The notes: generated from the sequence alone by a model not told the origin. 64,000 nucleotides of DNA from Enchytraeus crypticus (GCA_905160935.1 CAJHZI010000303.1:272001-336000), one strand, 5' to 3'; shown: positions 1 to 11,546, numbered from the stretch's first letter. Numbers and translations: made by a program.

Positions 1-169
1 CATTTGCACCAAATTGATAGCAAATACACATATCGATTCAGCAAGCAAATGAACGCTTACTAGATCTAGTCTGAAGCCTAAACTACTAATTCTTACATAA
101 ACTCGGAAAAATGTTTCATAAAACATTGCTTAGTATAACTATTATTAATTAGTTGATTATTATTATGAT

Positions 170-245
170 TATGATTATTATTATTATTATTATTATTATT
201 TTCTGTATTTTTTACCTCGGGTGTAAAGAACCCGAAGTTCTATTA
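170..245 (-). mobile_element. 3'-end fragment of RT-REL LINE (same family as 61320-63460)
   Basis: Read on the minus strand this is a hairpin (CGGGT, loop TCTTTAC, ACCCG) followed by an A-rich stretch and an (AAT)n tail. The same arrangement ends the reverse-transcriptase element near 63390-63455. No coding sequence is retained, so it is a severely 5'-truncated copy. Confidence 0.6.
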
Positions 246-440
246 CTAATTATTATTATTATTATTACTGTAATTGTTTGAAGTTTGAGATGTTATGTAT
301 TATTCATTCTTGGATATCTTAAATGCTCAGCGGAAGCGAACTGTCGGGATTTTTTAAGGTCTAATAGGACTATAGGCCTGACTGTCAATTGTCAAAAACA
401 AAGTAATTTCAAATTTATTTAAATGTTTTTAACTATTCCA

Positions 441-474
441 AACCCTAACCCCTACCCCTTACCCTAACCCTAAC
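441..474. repeat. Degenerate interstitial telomeric repeat (CCCTAA)n
   Basis: About five to six units of CCCTAA/CCCTTA/CCCCTA run in tandem. They match the TTAGGG-type telomere repeat of most animals, read on the minus strand. The tract is short and imperfect, so it is interstitial rather than a chromosome end. Confidence 0.6.
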
Positions 475-524
475 CATATTCTTAAGAAAGTAATAAAAGT
501 GACTAAAATTTAAGAAAATAAAAT

Positions 525-600
525 TGACTCGAGCCAGAATCGAACACCGAACCCGTGATCTAAAGCCTAGCATCAATACCATTAAAGCCACCGGCGATTC
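525..600 (-). mobile_element. tRNA-like SINE fragment
   Basis: On the minus strand there is a tRNA-like A box (GGTGGCTTTAATGGTATTGA) and, about 35 nt on, a B-box-like GTTCGATTCTGG. No intact cloverleaf or acceptor stem is seen, so a tRNA-derived repeat is more likely than a working tRNA. Confidence 0.45.
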
Positions 601-1690
601 CGATTTCGCTTAGTTGAATAGCACTTAGTTGAATAGATGATGTCAAAATATCGTACTACAAAATCGTAATCGTCTGTAACTATAATCAAAACAAATTCCC
701 ACACTGAATGAATTTACAGCAGAGCATTTAGCTGCAAATTAAAATAATATACCATAGATATACCATGCTACCAGCCATAGGTATATCTAGACACTTAGTA
801 AATCTAATTCAGTAAGATCAGAATCCTTCTGAGCCTTACTCATATAAGATAATTTCTTCACCAACAGCTGCACATATTAATTTATTTCACAATATGAGAA
901 ATTAAATTAAACTAAATTAAAGCTAGCGAATAAGCATTAAGCCAAAACAGTCACTTTTTAATCAATTTGTTTTTCTAATTAATTTCTTTTGTTTACACGT
1001 TTGAGAGCTAGAGTAATAAAAAAGAAAGTTATATGCCTGTTTAAAACTTCCTTAATAGTACTTTCTATTAAGTAGTAATGTCAATAATTTAAGCACGGCT
1101 TATAAGGACGACCTATTTCTAGTAATTTGTGCTATTTGAGTGTGAATTTTGTATCTCATTTCACACAAATTGCCTGAAAGTTTTATAAACAACATTCTAG
1201 CCTATGTACAGCCTATATGAGGTTAGGGGATTTCAATGCATATCTACAACTGGTGCTACTAATCTGTATGGGCCATTTTGTTTTAATTAAGGCAATAAAA
1301 ACTAACATTGCTTTTTATGTCTTCTTTTGTAATCTCAAATTTAGTCGTACCAGATAGGTATCTGAAATACCTGTGATTTTTCTAATGCTCTCTGTTGTTA
1401 ATTTTAAAAGTGTATCGGAACCAGCTTACCTGAATATATGCTTTCAGATACTGTAGGACTTACAAGCGCAAAACTATTATATGTATCTGAATTCAATGTA
1501 TTGTTCTTACTATCTTTGTATAATGTCAAACATTCTTCATAATATTTTAATGCAGCCTTTGAAAAATAGCTGAAAAGAAAAGTGTTCTTTCCTCCTGAGG
1601 CTGGCAAAGGAGAAACGAACTTCAGGAGTTCTGTTCGGTTCTGTTTGATACTGAGTTTGGCAGTTAAATTACTTATTTCACCTTTAAATA
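600..1690. other. AT-rich stretch, nothing recognised
   Basis: Stop codons are frequent in all frames. The longest open stretch, on the minus strand at 1404-1607, matches no family I know and shows no supported splice sites. No transposon signature stands out. Confidence 0.5.
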
Positions 1691-1930
1691 ACTTAATTCG
1701 CTAATAAAATAAAGTTCTATAATTAGTAAAATGGCGTCTAAATTCTCTGGTAAAATAATTCTTACTAGTAAAATAGTTATGTGTTAACTATTAAAATAAC
1801 GTAGCGATTTAGTGATAAAATAACATAGCAATTCTCGGATAAAATAACATGTTAATTTATAGATAAAATAACTTCTTAATTCGCGTGTAAAATAAGTTCT
1901 TAACTCTCTAATGCAAAATAACTTCTTGAG
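1690..1930. repeat. Degenerate tandem repeat, period about 27 bp
   Basis: At least seven imperfect copies of a unit containing TAAAATAACTTCTTAATTC can be followed, separated by short variable spacers. The divergence between units suggests an old array. Confidence 0.55.
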
Positions 1931-2324
1931 CATATTCAGGGATAGCGAGAACTGTTACTAGGGTTTTGTGTTGATTTGTTATTTGATATTAGCTAAATAC
2001 TATTTATAGCACTTTGTTATTAGTCTATTGGTTCTCTCTGTCTTGTACTCAATCCAATGCTGTTACGTTTAATGAATATTACACGTTAATCGTTTCTTTT
2101 TATTTTCTTAAGTTTGAAGACATTTCCCCCAAACGTTAATTATCATAAAATTCTACTATTGCCGCTCATTGATATTGTTTAATAGAGTGAGAAATAAATA
2201 ATAATATTGTCTGTGTTTTTAGTATTTCACGTAGCTAGTTTGATCTGTCATTTCTATAATAGACTTTTACACATACAGTACTTTGAAGCCGAAGTACATT
2301 TTTTAGGTACGCTGAAATGTAAGT

Positions 2325-2582
2325 AACCGTGTTGTATCCGGGTTATTCGTGCTGTATCCGGTTTGCTGAAGAATGGAGCAACCGTGGACTGCACGTGTCA
2401 CAAAAAGTGGCAAAGCACTAAAGTCCAAACTAACTTCAGAAAGGGCATTTCGTTTTCGAAATGCCTAGCTCCAGAAATTTCTACAAAATTTATTACTCAA
2501 ATAGAAAAGAAAGTTTATTTGTATCCTGACCCTAGTTATACTGGAATTCAAAAGAAGAAGAAGAAGAAGCTTTATTCTTTGT
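2325..2582 (+). mobile_element. SINE-D copy, GAA-tailed
   Basis: The head GTGTTGTATCCGG and the segments ACTGCACGTGTC and CTCCAGAAATTTCTACA recur in minus-strand copies at 24460-24670 and 33397-33650. The 3' part (TATCCTGACCCTAG, then TTCAAAAGAAG) is the tail shared with a LINE at 30400-30690. The copy ends in (GAA)n. The open frame at 2363-2584 lies inside it and is not a gene. Confidence 0.65.
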
Positions 2583-3492
2583 GAAAAGCTTCATTCTCTG
2601 TCAGATTTTAAGACATGCGTAAAACTTTGGGATACAGTAAAAATACAGTATAGAAAAGCAAATATTTAACCTGCAACTAGCATTTCCTCAAACTTTTGTG
2701 TTTCTCAAATTTTAAGTTTCGCTAATAAGTGAAAGCAAATAAAGGAGGCAAACAAAATTTATATTTAACCTACCCCGAATATTACGTTTTAATTAATATG
2801 TATTAAAAATTATAATTTAATAAATGTTAATAATTATAAATGTACTAAGCAGTTTCATGGAGTTGTGAAATCTAGTTTCTGATAAGAAAAGTCAAGTATT
2901 GATTGATCAATAGATGTGGGTTCAAATTCAAGCCGTGTACGTCACTAGAACGCACTAGCTTTGTTGTAATGCCAGAACAAAATTAAAAAGTTATCCAAAT
3001 TCAGTATTCAGAGCAAAATACGTCAAATCGTCAAATTCTATTAAATTCCTCACATTAATTTAATGGCATTATATAAGCAAATGTCATAAAATATACAATT
3101 TTCAGATTAATATTTTACCTGCTAGATGCATGCATCAAAATTGAGAGTTAGCTATCAAAGCTATTTTTGCGTCAGTCTTATATCCGCACAGGGTATAAAC
3201 AGTATAAACTGATAGTATACATGTAACTCATGGACTCAGTTCAAAAGAAAGGAGTCCAAAGTTCGTAGTCATTGCTCCTTACATAATACAGCGCGACGTT
3301 AGTAATTGTCAGGGGCTAAAGCTCGATACTTTAATGTCACAAGAGTTTAGTGCTGGCAGCTGTGAAATTTCTATTTAATGATTAGTTTATTATATGTTTA
3401 TTTCGTGAATGATTTATGTCAAATGTGGAAAGTATACTGTTAGTACGTTACTAACCTACTAAAGACTTACAGGTTCTGTAACACTCTGAGAA
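2583..3492. other. Left flank of the large TIR element, no gene seen
   Basis: AT-rich sequence with short ORFs only and no repeat family I could match elsewhere in the window. It ends at the 6-bp duplication that borders the inverted-repeat element. Confidence 0.45.
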
Positions 3493-3498
3493 AATGTT
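3493..3498. repeat. Left target-site duplication, AATGTT
   Basis: AATGTT here and AATGTT at 15274-15279 directly bracket the two outer ends of the inverted repeats. A six-base duplication is typical of Polinton/Maverick insertion (established knowledge). Confidence 0.8.
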
Positions 3499-3605
3499 AG
3501 TAGTTATGAGGTTAATCTTTGAAGCTCAAAATTGACCTTTGACCCCTAAGTGCATTATTAATCAAGCGCTGACCTAGTTAATCCGCCTACATACATGCTT
3601 GACCG

Positions 3606-3752
3606 TACTAATTAGCCCGAAGTATTAGTGGATGTATGTGTCACGTGTGTGCACTTATGTATTACTAGTTAGCCCGAGTAGAGCGATTGATCTCGCTCAG
3701 TACTAATTAGCCCGATGTGAACACTTATGTGGGTATTACTAATTAGCCCCGA
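3606..3752 (+). promoter_or_regulatory. Subterminal repeat cluster, TACTAATTAGCCCGA x4
   Basis: Copies lie at 3606-3620, 3663-3677 (one change), 3701-3715 and 3737-3752 (extra C). A fifth, weaker copy lies at 4452-4466. The inverse set is at 15020-15035, 15057-15071, 15095-15109 and 15152-15166. Repeated short sites just inside transposon ends often bind the recombinase; that role is inferred here. Confidence 0.55.
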
Positions 3753-4006
3753 AGCGCTATTGTAGGTCAAACCAATTTTTGACAAACTAAATGATTCGTT
3801 TTTATTAAGAGGAGCAGGGGGTTCTCACCAGATGATTCACTCTAAATATAATAAATAATTTATTTCATCCAGACTAATTATTAGAAAGTGGAGCATCTCG
3901 TTAATTACGTCATGTGAGTCATGACAATTATGGCGCTTCTTAAATTTAAAATTTTCTAATGTATTTGCTCCATCTTATATTTTCATCATTAAATGTAAAA
4001 CAAGCT

Positions 4007-4177
4007 ATGAAATTCGCAAAACAGCGTATCGCAAAGATGTCAATTTCGTCGATTGTAGGCTTCCTCATCGCGTCGGCAGCGCGTCGTCGGCAACGTCGAG
4101 CGGCGGTTTCGGGCAGCTACGTCAGGGCAGCGAGGGAATTCGGAGGCGTTCGCATACGAGATAAAATAAAATTTTAA
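4007..4177 (+). CDS. Short basic ORF inside left TIR (hypothetical)
   Basis: A 56-codon frame starting at an ATG. Its centre has a hydrophobic run (SSIVGFLIASAA) followed directly by an arginine cluster (RRRQRRAA), and the tail is also basic. It sits in the only CpG-rich part of the inverted repeat. The whole 171 nt is identical in the right repeat (14596-14766, minus), while the flanking sequence has substitutions and indels. I do not recognise a family. Basic, partly hydrophobic mini-proteins could bind DNA or membranes, but the conserved sequence could equally be a promoter or recombination site that happens to be open. Translation is unproven. Confidence 0.3.
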   Translation: MKFAKQRIAKMSISSIVGFLIASAARRRQRRAAVSGSYVRAAREFGGVRIRDKIKF

Positions 4178-4719
4178 TTACGCAAAGCATGAATTTAATT
4201 AATAGCACGGTCTACTTCATTGCAAAGTAAATAACCGCTTGTGAAATACTCTTTTGACTTGTGAAATTTGCACACTCTGATACCTTATAGTTGCTTTAGA
4301 AGCTCATCTCTAACATACATGTACATGCAATCTTTTTATACAGAAAGTACAATTTTGTAATATTTATCTGCGGCAGATTTATGCAGTTTTATCTCTTTAA
4401 CATGGCAGCTTTATAACTGCTAAAATGTTGAATAATTAAAAAACCAGATATTACTAATTAGCTCGAATAACAGTAGAAAAATTATTCTCACTATGTACGT
4501 CCTCAATTATACTTATATGATTAGAGTACTAACTAATGTAGGTTTAATGGGCTGCCAAGGTCGAGAACTACCAGCGGTAAGGTACATCATATAGCCTAAT
4601 TGTTTCTAGGCGTGCTTTGTCGTCAACTTGTTCAAAGTACATCACGTGAATACTAAGGCCACACAAACAAGTTCTTGCAGCACTCTAAGCACCATCTGCA
4701 GCTGATCGGCTCCTCGAAA

Positions 4720-4881
4720 ATGATTCGAGGTGGTATCATAATTGTGGTGCTGTTGTGGTTCTTAATTCACACTCTCAAAGTGCTAGCAATTCCTTCTTTA
4801 TCTTGTAACATCGCAAATCTGACGCGTAAAACATTGAAACAGCAATATGCGTATAACCATATAGCTTCAGCGAAAAATTAA
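4720..4881 (+). CDS. Small ORF with one hydrophobic helix (hypothetical)
   Basis: 53 codons from an ATG, with a strongly hydrophobic stretch near the start (IIIVVLLWFLIHTLKVLAI) that could be a signal anchor or signal peptide, then a polar, slightly basic tail. It reads inward just inside the left inverted repeat. An AG acceptor-like site (TTCTTGCAG) lies 40 nt upstream, so it could be part of a spliced gene. No family is recognised, and chance is a real alternative in AT-rich DNA. Confidence 0.2.
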   Translation: MIRGGIIIVVLLWFLIHTLKVLAIPSLSCNIANLTRKTLKQQYAYNHIASAKN

Positions 4882-4926
4882 AATTCTGTAACTTATTTGC
4901 ACAAATTTTTATAAAGTATACAGTAT

Positions 4927-5034
4927 GAGTTAACATTCCACAAAACATTCACTCGTGCTAAAGCTTCTCAGAGTAAATTTGAGTTAACATTCCACAAAAC
5001 ATTCGTTCGTGCTAACGTTTCTCAGAGTAAATTC
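4927..5034. repeat. Tandem duplication, 2 x 54 bp
   Basis: Two head-to-tail copies, 4927-4980 and 4981-5034, start GAGTTAACATTCCACAAAAC and differ at only about five positions. The function is unknown. Confidence 0.8.
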
Positions 5035-5427
5035 TACATGTATATTTTCAAGCACATTGACAAATTAAAGTTCTTATCATTAACTCTGTCTCCTATTGTA
5101 CATCGTGAAATCTTAATTCTTAATTCATTGTTGTCATCATTTAATTGATCAGTTTTGATGATATAGATCTTAGCGTCTTTACAAAGTCATGATTTAAACA
5201 AATAAATTCTCTCTCAATATTCCACTTTAAGAATAAGCTCTAAGTAACAAATTGCAGTCTGTTTTCGCACTCTAGGAAACGGTAAAATAATTATAGCGTT
5301 CAGTACTTTAAATTAGTTTTTCCTCTCGTCATACATCTGGTTTACTATTGTTATATTTTAGCTTTAGTTGTCTCACGTGCAGTTAACGACCGTGCTATTC
5401 TTCAGCTCTCATCGCAAAATATACACT

Positions 5428-5459
5428 CACGCACACACACACACACACACACGCACACA
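5428..5459. repeat. (AC)n microsatellite
   Basis: A run of CA dinucleotides interrupted by single GC variants. Confidence 0.8.
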
Positions 5460-5532
5460 GTAATTAATGATCAGTAGTCTCAATGTGTAATTTCTACGTT
5501 AAAAATTTAATCCTTAAAGATTAAATAAAAAT

Positions 5533-5602
5533 AATGGCAGATTTATTCAGTGCTATCTCTTTAACACGACACCTTTAAAACTGCTAAAAGTTTAATAATT
5601 TG
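5533..5602 (+). repeat. Third, partial copy of the TIR inner edge
   Basis: GGCAGATTTATTCAG, then ATCTCTTTAACA and ACTGCTAAAAGTTTAATAATT, mirror the last 65 nt of the left inverted repeat (4372-4437) in direct orientation, about 1.16 kb further in. It suggests that sequence between the two copies was inserted into, or duplicated from, the repeat edge. Confidence 0.5.
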
Positions 5603-5609
5603 CAAGCAT

Positions 5610-8160
5610 CTTCAAGAAGTTCTGTTAGCTATGTAATATGACGCAGGGCTGAGCCGACGTTCTGACAACTCGAATCCTTACAACAAGATGTCGCATCCAG
5701 ACGCAATTATCGTAGCAGCACCCAGTAACTTTGACTAAGCTTTAATTTACTATTAAAATGCTTTTATTACAATTTTCCCTCTGAGTGTTGTTTTATCATG
5801 CTAAAGTAGATACTACTACATAGTCTGCTGGCTCAATCTATAAGGAGCACTGCATCGATAGAGACATTATACACTTTCCGAACATCATTTCTTGTTCTCA
5901 TATAACTTTGGAAAAACATATAATTCTTTTTTAAAGTCAACTTAATCTATGCGGAAGTAATGCTATGTTTAAACAACGTAACACATCTATCAAACAAACT
6001 CTCTTTCAGAAATAAAATTGACGATCCTTAAAGCAAATATAAAGTCTGCAATTAAATAGAATTCCTCATGGTACTGATGAAATATCAATTATCAACAGTG
6101 AACTATCCATATATTAGTATACTTATAGACTATTTTTTATAAGAGGTGATTGTTTTGCTGAAGGTAACTGCAATTTAATACATTCTAGTGTGTAGTATAT
6201 CCTCTCCAGATATTCAATCGAGATATATATTAAATGTAAAATTAAGACATTTGTGCATAATCATCATTTGGTAAGTAAATATACTTTTCAGTCATTTTAA
6301 ACATACCATTCTGTTATTAAATGAAGAACTACATAATAAATATATATGAATATGTTGTACAATGCCAGCTGATAATATAAGCACAAACTCCTCCCCACTC
6401 TCCCACCACTAGGCTTCATTCATTATGTGAGTAGATTTACCGCTTCATTTTATAAAAGTACCATAACTAAAAGCTTCAGTGGCTGTTACAAATTATCATT
6501 AATAACATAATAAAGCAGACCTACTTTGTAATCAGTGATGAAGAATTGTAACTAAAGCAGTTATCTCTATCTTTTTAAATTAGCTCAGAAATTATTATCT
6601 TAACAAATAAGAATAATAAGAAAATAGATGATTAAGTTTGCTTAAATAGAAATCTGACCATAGCATGTATGCGATTTAGATTTAACTTCATTGGGATTTT
6701 TAAACTTTTAAACTGTACTCCCATCGATCTCAACATTTTACTAAGTAGAGCACATCACCATCTCTCAGTACCCATAGATCTGAGTCACTGGCTGACTCAA
6801 AATTTTCAATCTCAATCATATCTTCCTTCACAGGTACATGATCTGCTTCAGAGGTTGAGAATTCAGAGGTTGAGAATTCTTGTAGAGAATGTTTGAACGT
6901 TGGTCATATTCATCGGGCATCCACCAGTCCCACTAGTAGGACAATGGATCCTCTTTGCTATTTCTTGCGTTTTTCTCCGTTTCAATAGCATATATCGACT
7001 GAGATCGATGCAGCGAAAGTCAGGAATCTCCCTTCGATGCTGCGCCGGTAACGATTTTGAGCGGCGTGGTCGCGCAGAGCCTGATGCTAAAGAGGTTATT
7101 GTAACCGCTTGTCTGTATGGTACACACACACACAGAGACTGTTATCAGGGTCACATATTAGACAAAATTCAGTAGGTTCATGCAATTTACTAAACACATC
7201 AGTAAAGCATCAGCCGTAAAAGAAAAATCTATTAAAACGCATTAATACTGAGATCATTTATCCGGAACTCAAACAGCGATTTTAATGTAGCCTAATAAAG
7301 TTGCACAATGCTATTTAATTGATCTCATTTGAAGTAAAAATTGGATCAATTTATATATGATATTGGGTCATGTGTATACACTGAATAAATTTTAATTATA
7401 TATCCGAATGCACTATATATGATTTGAGGAAGACAATGGCAAACTATCATAGAAGTTCAATCTTATTTACTCTCTCTCAACGAAAACTTTTAACGTGACA
7501 TAAAATATTTCATAGATAGAGCAGGCTTTAAAAAATTAATATCTTATTGGGCATGGAAGGAATCAAGAAAGATTGCTCAAGTGATAGATTATAGCTGATC
7601 ATCATTTTATTGTAATTACTAAAATTAATTTGTGACTATCATTAGCTACAAGTATCTACAAAATGAATATTACCTTTGAAAGGAAATCATACAATTGGTG
7701 TATATAAGCGAAATAAATATAATGAATGATACAATGAAAGTAAAACTAGCCCAACACTATTCAATCGATTCCTAGTGAAAGCGTGCATATTTATGCGCAA
7801 TTTTTTATTCTGTTGTTATAATAACTCATCGTAGAGATACTTAGTCATATACGTGTATATATGTATCTATGTATCTCTGTATACATGTACATATGTATCT
7901 CTGCTAGCAGATAAGACTATTGCATGAAAGAAAATATATAGAAATATAAGTAGGTCGCTACTCACATTTTGTATCCAGATTGTTTTATTGATTATATCTT
8001 ATACTAGAAATGAGCATATAAATTTTTTTTGAGGATCTAAAAGCAATAAAAACAATTTCAATTGTAGTATCATTATAATACTCAGCAAGTTCACTATAGC
8101 TGAATATATTGACGGAGATTTTCTTATTTTTCATGATCCCTGCAAACTAGTTTTCTAGTT
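5610..8160. other. Element interior, left half; CpG-richer island at 6880-7130
   Basis: Mostly AT-rich with no long frame. The exception is about 250 bp (6880-7130) that is open on both strands (91 codons plus, 88 codons minus) and has several CpGs. The minus-strand frame has a basic run (LLKRRKTQEIAKRI) followed by CPTSGTGGCP. I cannot assign it. It may be an exon remnant of a lost element gene or a regulatory island. Confidence 0.35.
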
Positions 8161-8164
8161 AAAG

Positions 8165-8395
8165 TCAGCTATGTCTTAATAGCGTAGGGGTAACGTCATG
8201 AAGTTTTAAATGGCAGATCCTTAGGTGAATTGAACCCTCGTGGGTTCGAATCCCATCCGCGCTGATCTGAGAGTAAAGTCTCGGACATTCACTGGACTGG
8301 TTGCACGGAAAATGGAATAACTTGCCTGACGGTTTAAACATGTGGTAGTATAAAGTGATAGATATCAACATGGTTGATCATTTCACTATAATGCG
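8165..8395 (+). mobile_element. SINE-C copy (tRNA-derived)
   Basis: An A-box-like TAGCGTAGGGGTAACGTCA and a textbook B box in GGGTTCGAATCCC lie about 50 nt apart. They are followed by a body shared with minus-strand copies at 51593-51822 and 60376-60600 (GATCTGAGAGTAAA, GATCATTTCACTATAATGCG). The open frame on the opposite strand is an artefact of the repeat. Confidence 0.75.
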
Positions 8396-9299
8396 TGTTT
8401 TACTTTAGCACTGCTTCATATATAATTAATTTGCTTTCAAGTAGGCTGTAAAAGATTCACAGAATGTAGTCGCTGGTTCGAATCTTTGCCATCTCGTTCT
8501 ACTGTAACAGGCTTTAACTTATGTCTAGAAGAAGATCATACGTTACAGTCTATCCAGATATTTTAAAAATTGTAATCCGCCTCTAAGCAAACGATAGTGT
8601 CAATTATATAGACTTGGTTAATTTTAAAATTTAGCTACGCCTCCATATTTTAATGAGTAAAAACTTATATAAGCTAAATACATAAATTATGTAAAACAGC
8701 TAACATTACTTGAAATCTATAAATTTGTTTAAAATATATCTGTTAGATAGTATCTTGTTAATGGTATAAAACTGCTCCTATCTATTTAGAGCATATCGTT
8801 GATGTCTATAATCTACTAAGTCTAGTAAAATTGACATAATTTCGAGTCTCTAAACTCCTCGCTTTAAAACACTTCCGAGCAATGCAATAATGCGAGCTTT
8901 GCATTACACGTTTGCTCTCCAAGGTCTTACTCTTAATTGATTCTTCAATGTAGGCCTATATTTGTTGACAATAGAATCACATGACATAGGTCTAGTCTAT
9001 TATCTTAATTTAATTTTTTCACACCTTATGCTTTTCACTATATCGCTAACTGGAACCTAATATCCCCTGACATACGCAATGCAAAATCTATACTGAGTTT
9101 TCCAAGCGGTATAAAGTCTACCTTTTTGATGAATGCTTTTGCTAATTGGTATGATGGAAGTTTTGTAAATTTGTACATTTGTTTCAATGAAGTTATGTAA
9201 GTTTCACAGTGTTTTAATTTGTATATATATTTTATTAGTCATTTAGCTCTGCTTATACATGTAGATTATAATTAATTTCAACTTTATATGTATTATCAA

Positions 9300-9375
9300 C
9301 TTTATATGTATTAACGAGAAACCACTTCAGAAACCATATTATTCCCAAGATATAGGCCACACTGATCGCTGGATA
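9300..9375 (+). mobile_element. SINE-B fragment
   Basis: Carries the SINE-B core (AACGAGAAACCACTTCAGAA, then TTCCCAAGATATAGGCCACA) without head or tail. Confidence 0.5.
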
Positions 9376-9544
9376 ATCATTTGTGTAAGCGCTACGATAT
9401 AGCGTCTCTCTGGTAATTAACTTATAATTATTTATAAACTTTTAGGATAAATATTTCCTCATGTGATGCTAACTATAATCATTATATATTCCTCCAACAT
9501 GATTAAATGGTTGTTGCAAAGGTTGTATCACACTGTAATATCGC

Positions 9545-9722
9545 CTATAGAGGGAGAATGGAAGGAAATAGTGGCAGAGATTATGAATGTTAGATGATTT
9601 AAAGATCCTCTAATATGAGTACATGGAAAGGAAAACGGAAGACAGAAAAAGAGTGGAAGTATTATATACCATGAATCTGTCAGTAGGCAGTGCACTAAGA
9701 GAGAGAGAGAGAAGAATTTAGA
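9545..9722 (+). mobile_element. LINE 3' end, partner of SINE-B
   Basis: Matches 19585-19785: TTAGATGATTTAAAGA, GAAGACAGAAAAAGAGTGGA, then GTAGGCAGTGCACTAAGAGA and (GA)n. It is the decayed C-terminal reverse-transcriptase codons and 3' UTR of a non-LTR element. Confidence 0.6.
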
Positions 9723-10894
9723 ATGAATGATGCCAGATGCTTATCATCTTTTAAAGTATACAAATAGCTGCAAAGATAGAGAATACGTAATTCATTATTC
9801 CATAACGGGAGCAGCGATTAAAAAACTAAAAACTTTAAAAATGCCGAAGTATAAAATCACAATCTTAAAATCTTTGCATTATTAGTGAGAGTAAGGTCTA
9901 TTTAACACAAGTCCCGTTATATCCATACAGCATTGTAATAATTAGTTAGCTCGCTCCGCGCAAAGCAGGTGCAGATGCTGTAAGCCAGGTTATTAAGGTC
10001 TACAATTTCCCTTAGACTCTTAGCTATTATATTGGGTTACACGCCTAATAACTTATAATAATATAATTATTACACGCCTTCTTCTTTTCAGATTACAAGT
10101 AGAGTAAACATTAATTGAAAATATATCCGAAGGCTTAAGTCATGTGATAGTAGAGATAAAGTATTGTATAGTCCTACTAAGGGAGCTTTTAAATTTAGTA
10201 AAATAATCAAGCAATAAATATAGCAACTCATTGTAGACACTTATTCAAAGTTTCGAGGCTCAATGTAGTATATCAAGAAACAGAAATTTGGACTTTGGAA
10301 AATAGAAATATCGAAAAAACCTTATTTCTCATTTGACTTGCGCATTTTTTTTTTGCTAGGTGTAACTTGTTTTAGTTACTTGCATCTGTGCCCATGTCAA
10401 TTGTAAATTTACAATTACTGTGTTGGTAAACATCGCGTGACTTATATCAATCAATCAACACAGCATTATTACACGCCTTACTGTATTGCGCTACCTAACG
10501 GCTGGTCCACAACGTATAACTCTTCCAACCAATTCTATCCTTAACCTTTCTCGTCGTCTCTAAATATGAATTTCTCATCAAAGATTAGACCATACTAAGG
10601 TTTTAGTTACTAGTTTTTAAATGAGTTTTTACATGAAACTAGTAGACCCTATGTCTAAAAATGCTATAAAGCCGAAATTAACATCAGTTTCATCTCTCGT
10701 AAACGATATTAGTGAAAGGAGGCGTCTGATTTCACATCCCGTTTGCTTTCCATTGAACTTGTTCATGCGCCTCTTAGTATGCATGTAGTTTACGATTAAT
10801 AGAGGCAAAGAGAGAAAAAAATAGACATTAGTTCAAATATGGCTAGCCCTAACATATTAATCAGATTCAGAGCGCTTTATATTTTTCGAACGAT

Positions 10895-10925
<31 letters not shown>

Positions 10926-11546
10926 AAGAGGGAGAGAGAGATGATAGGATATTGATAAGGGTTAGAATAGTGATTGTTTAACAACTTCAATTTTATTTAT
11001 TAACAATTTTGTCAGTTGACTGAACACATAAAAAATGTGTACAATAGAATTCGAAATACAATTTATCTACAATTGCTCGCTCTAAAGCGAATTGGTTAAA
11101 ATAAATTACACGAGAAGTCCATGGACTAGGACTCACATATCTGAAGGTTAAATGCGTTTTACTTCAAACTATTGTACTTCAGGCCTCGGCTTAATATTTT
11201 TTGTACACAGTCTCAGAGTCACTCTAGTAAGTGTCTGACTCAAGGTATATAATCATACTTGATGTGTGCTTTCACGCGCTGTAAAGATAGATAGATTTCC
11301 TTTGCAAAAGACGACAACTGTAAATTAATAGAAACTACAGTTCAAACATAATATCTCTCAAAGAGGGAGGGGGCGTAAAAGTATATAAAAATTCATAGGG
11401 AGTTGGTTTAGTTACCAAATGACTATACAACTATAGAGGTTATAATTATAAATTTAATAAATCCATAAGTATATTAGACACTACTGATAACCGTATTCAT
11501 CAGAGTATCATTAATATGTTGAGATGGACTATCAAGCGAGGCTGCC

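Larger units (their letters stand above)
3499..4437 (+). repeat. Left terminal inverted repeat
   Basis: Aligns in reverse complement to 14330-15273 with only scattered substitutions and 1-4 nt indels. It contains four spaced copies of TACTAATTAGCCCGA, a CpG-rich block and a 56-codon basic ORF. Similarity fades after the ACTGCTAAAA...AATAATT stretch. Confidence 0.85.

Noticed and set aside
6863..7175. Transposase gene of the large element
   Set aside because: Neither frame shows catalytic motifs of any DDE or tyrosine recombinase that I know. Kept only as an unexplained island.
8165..8371. Intact tRNA gene
   Set aside because: A and B boxes are good, but the acceptor stem does not pair and the body matches other dispersed SINE-C copies.
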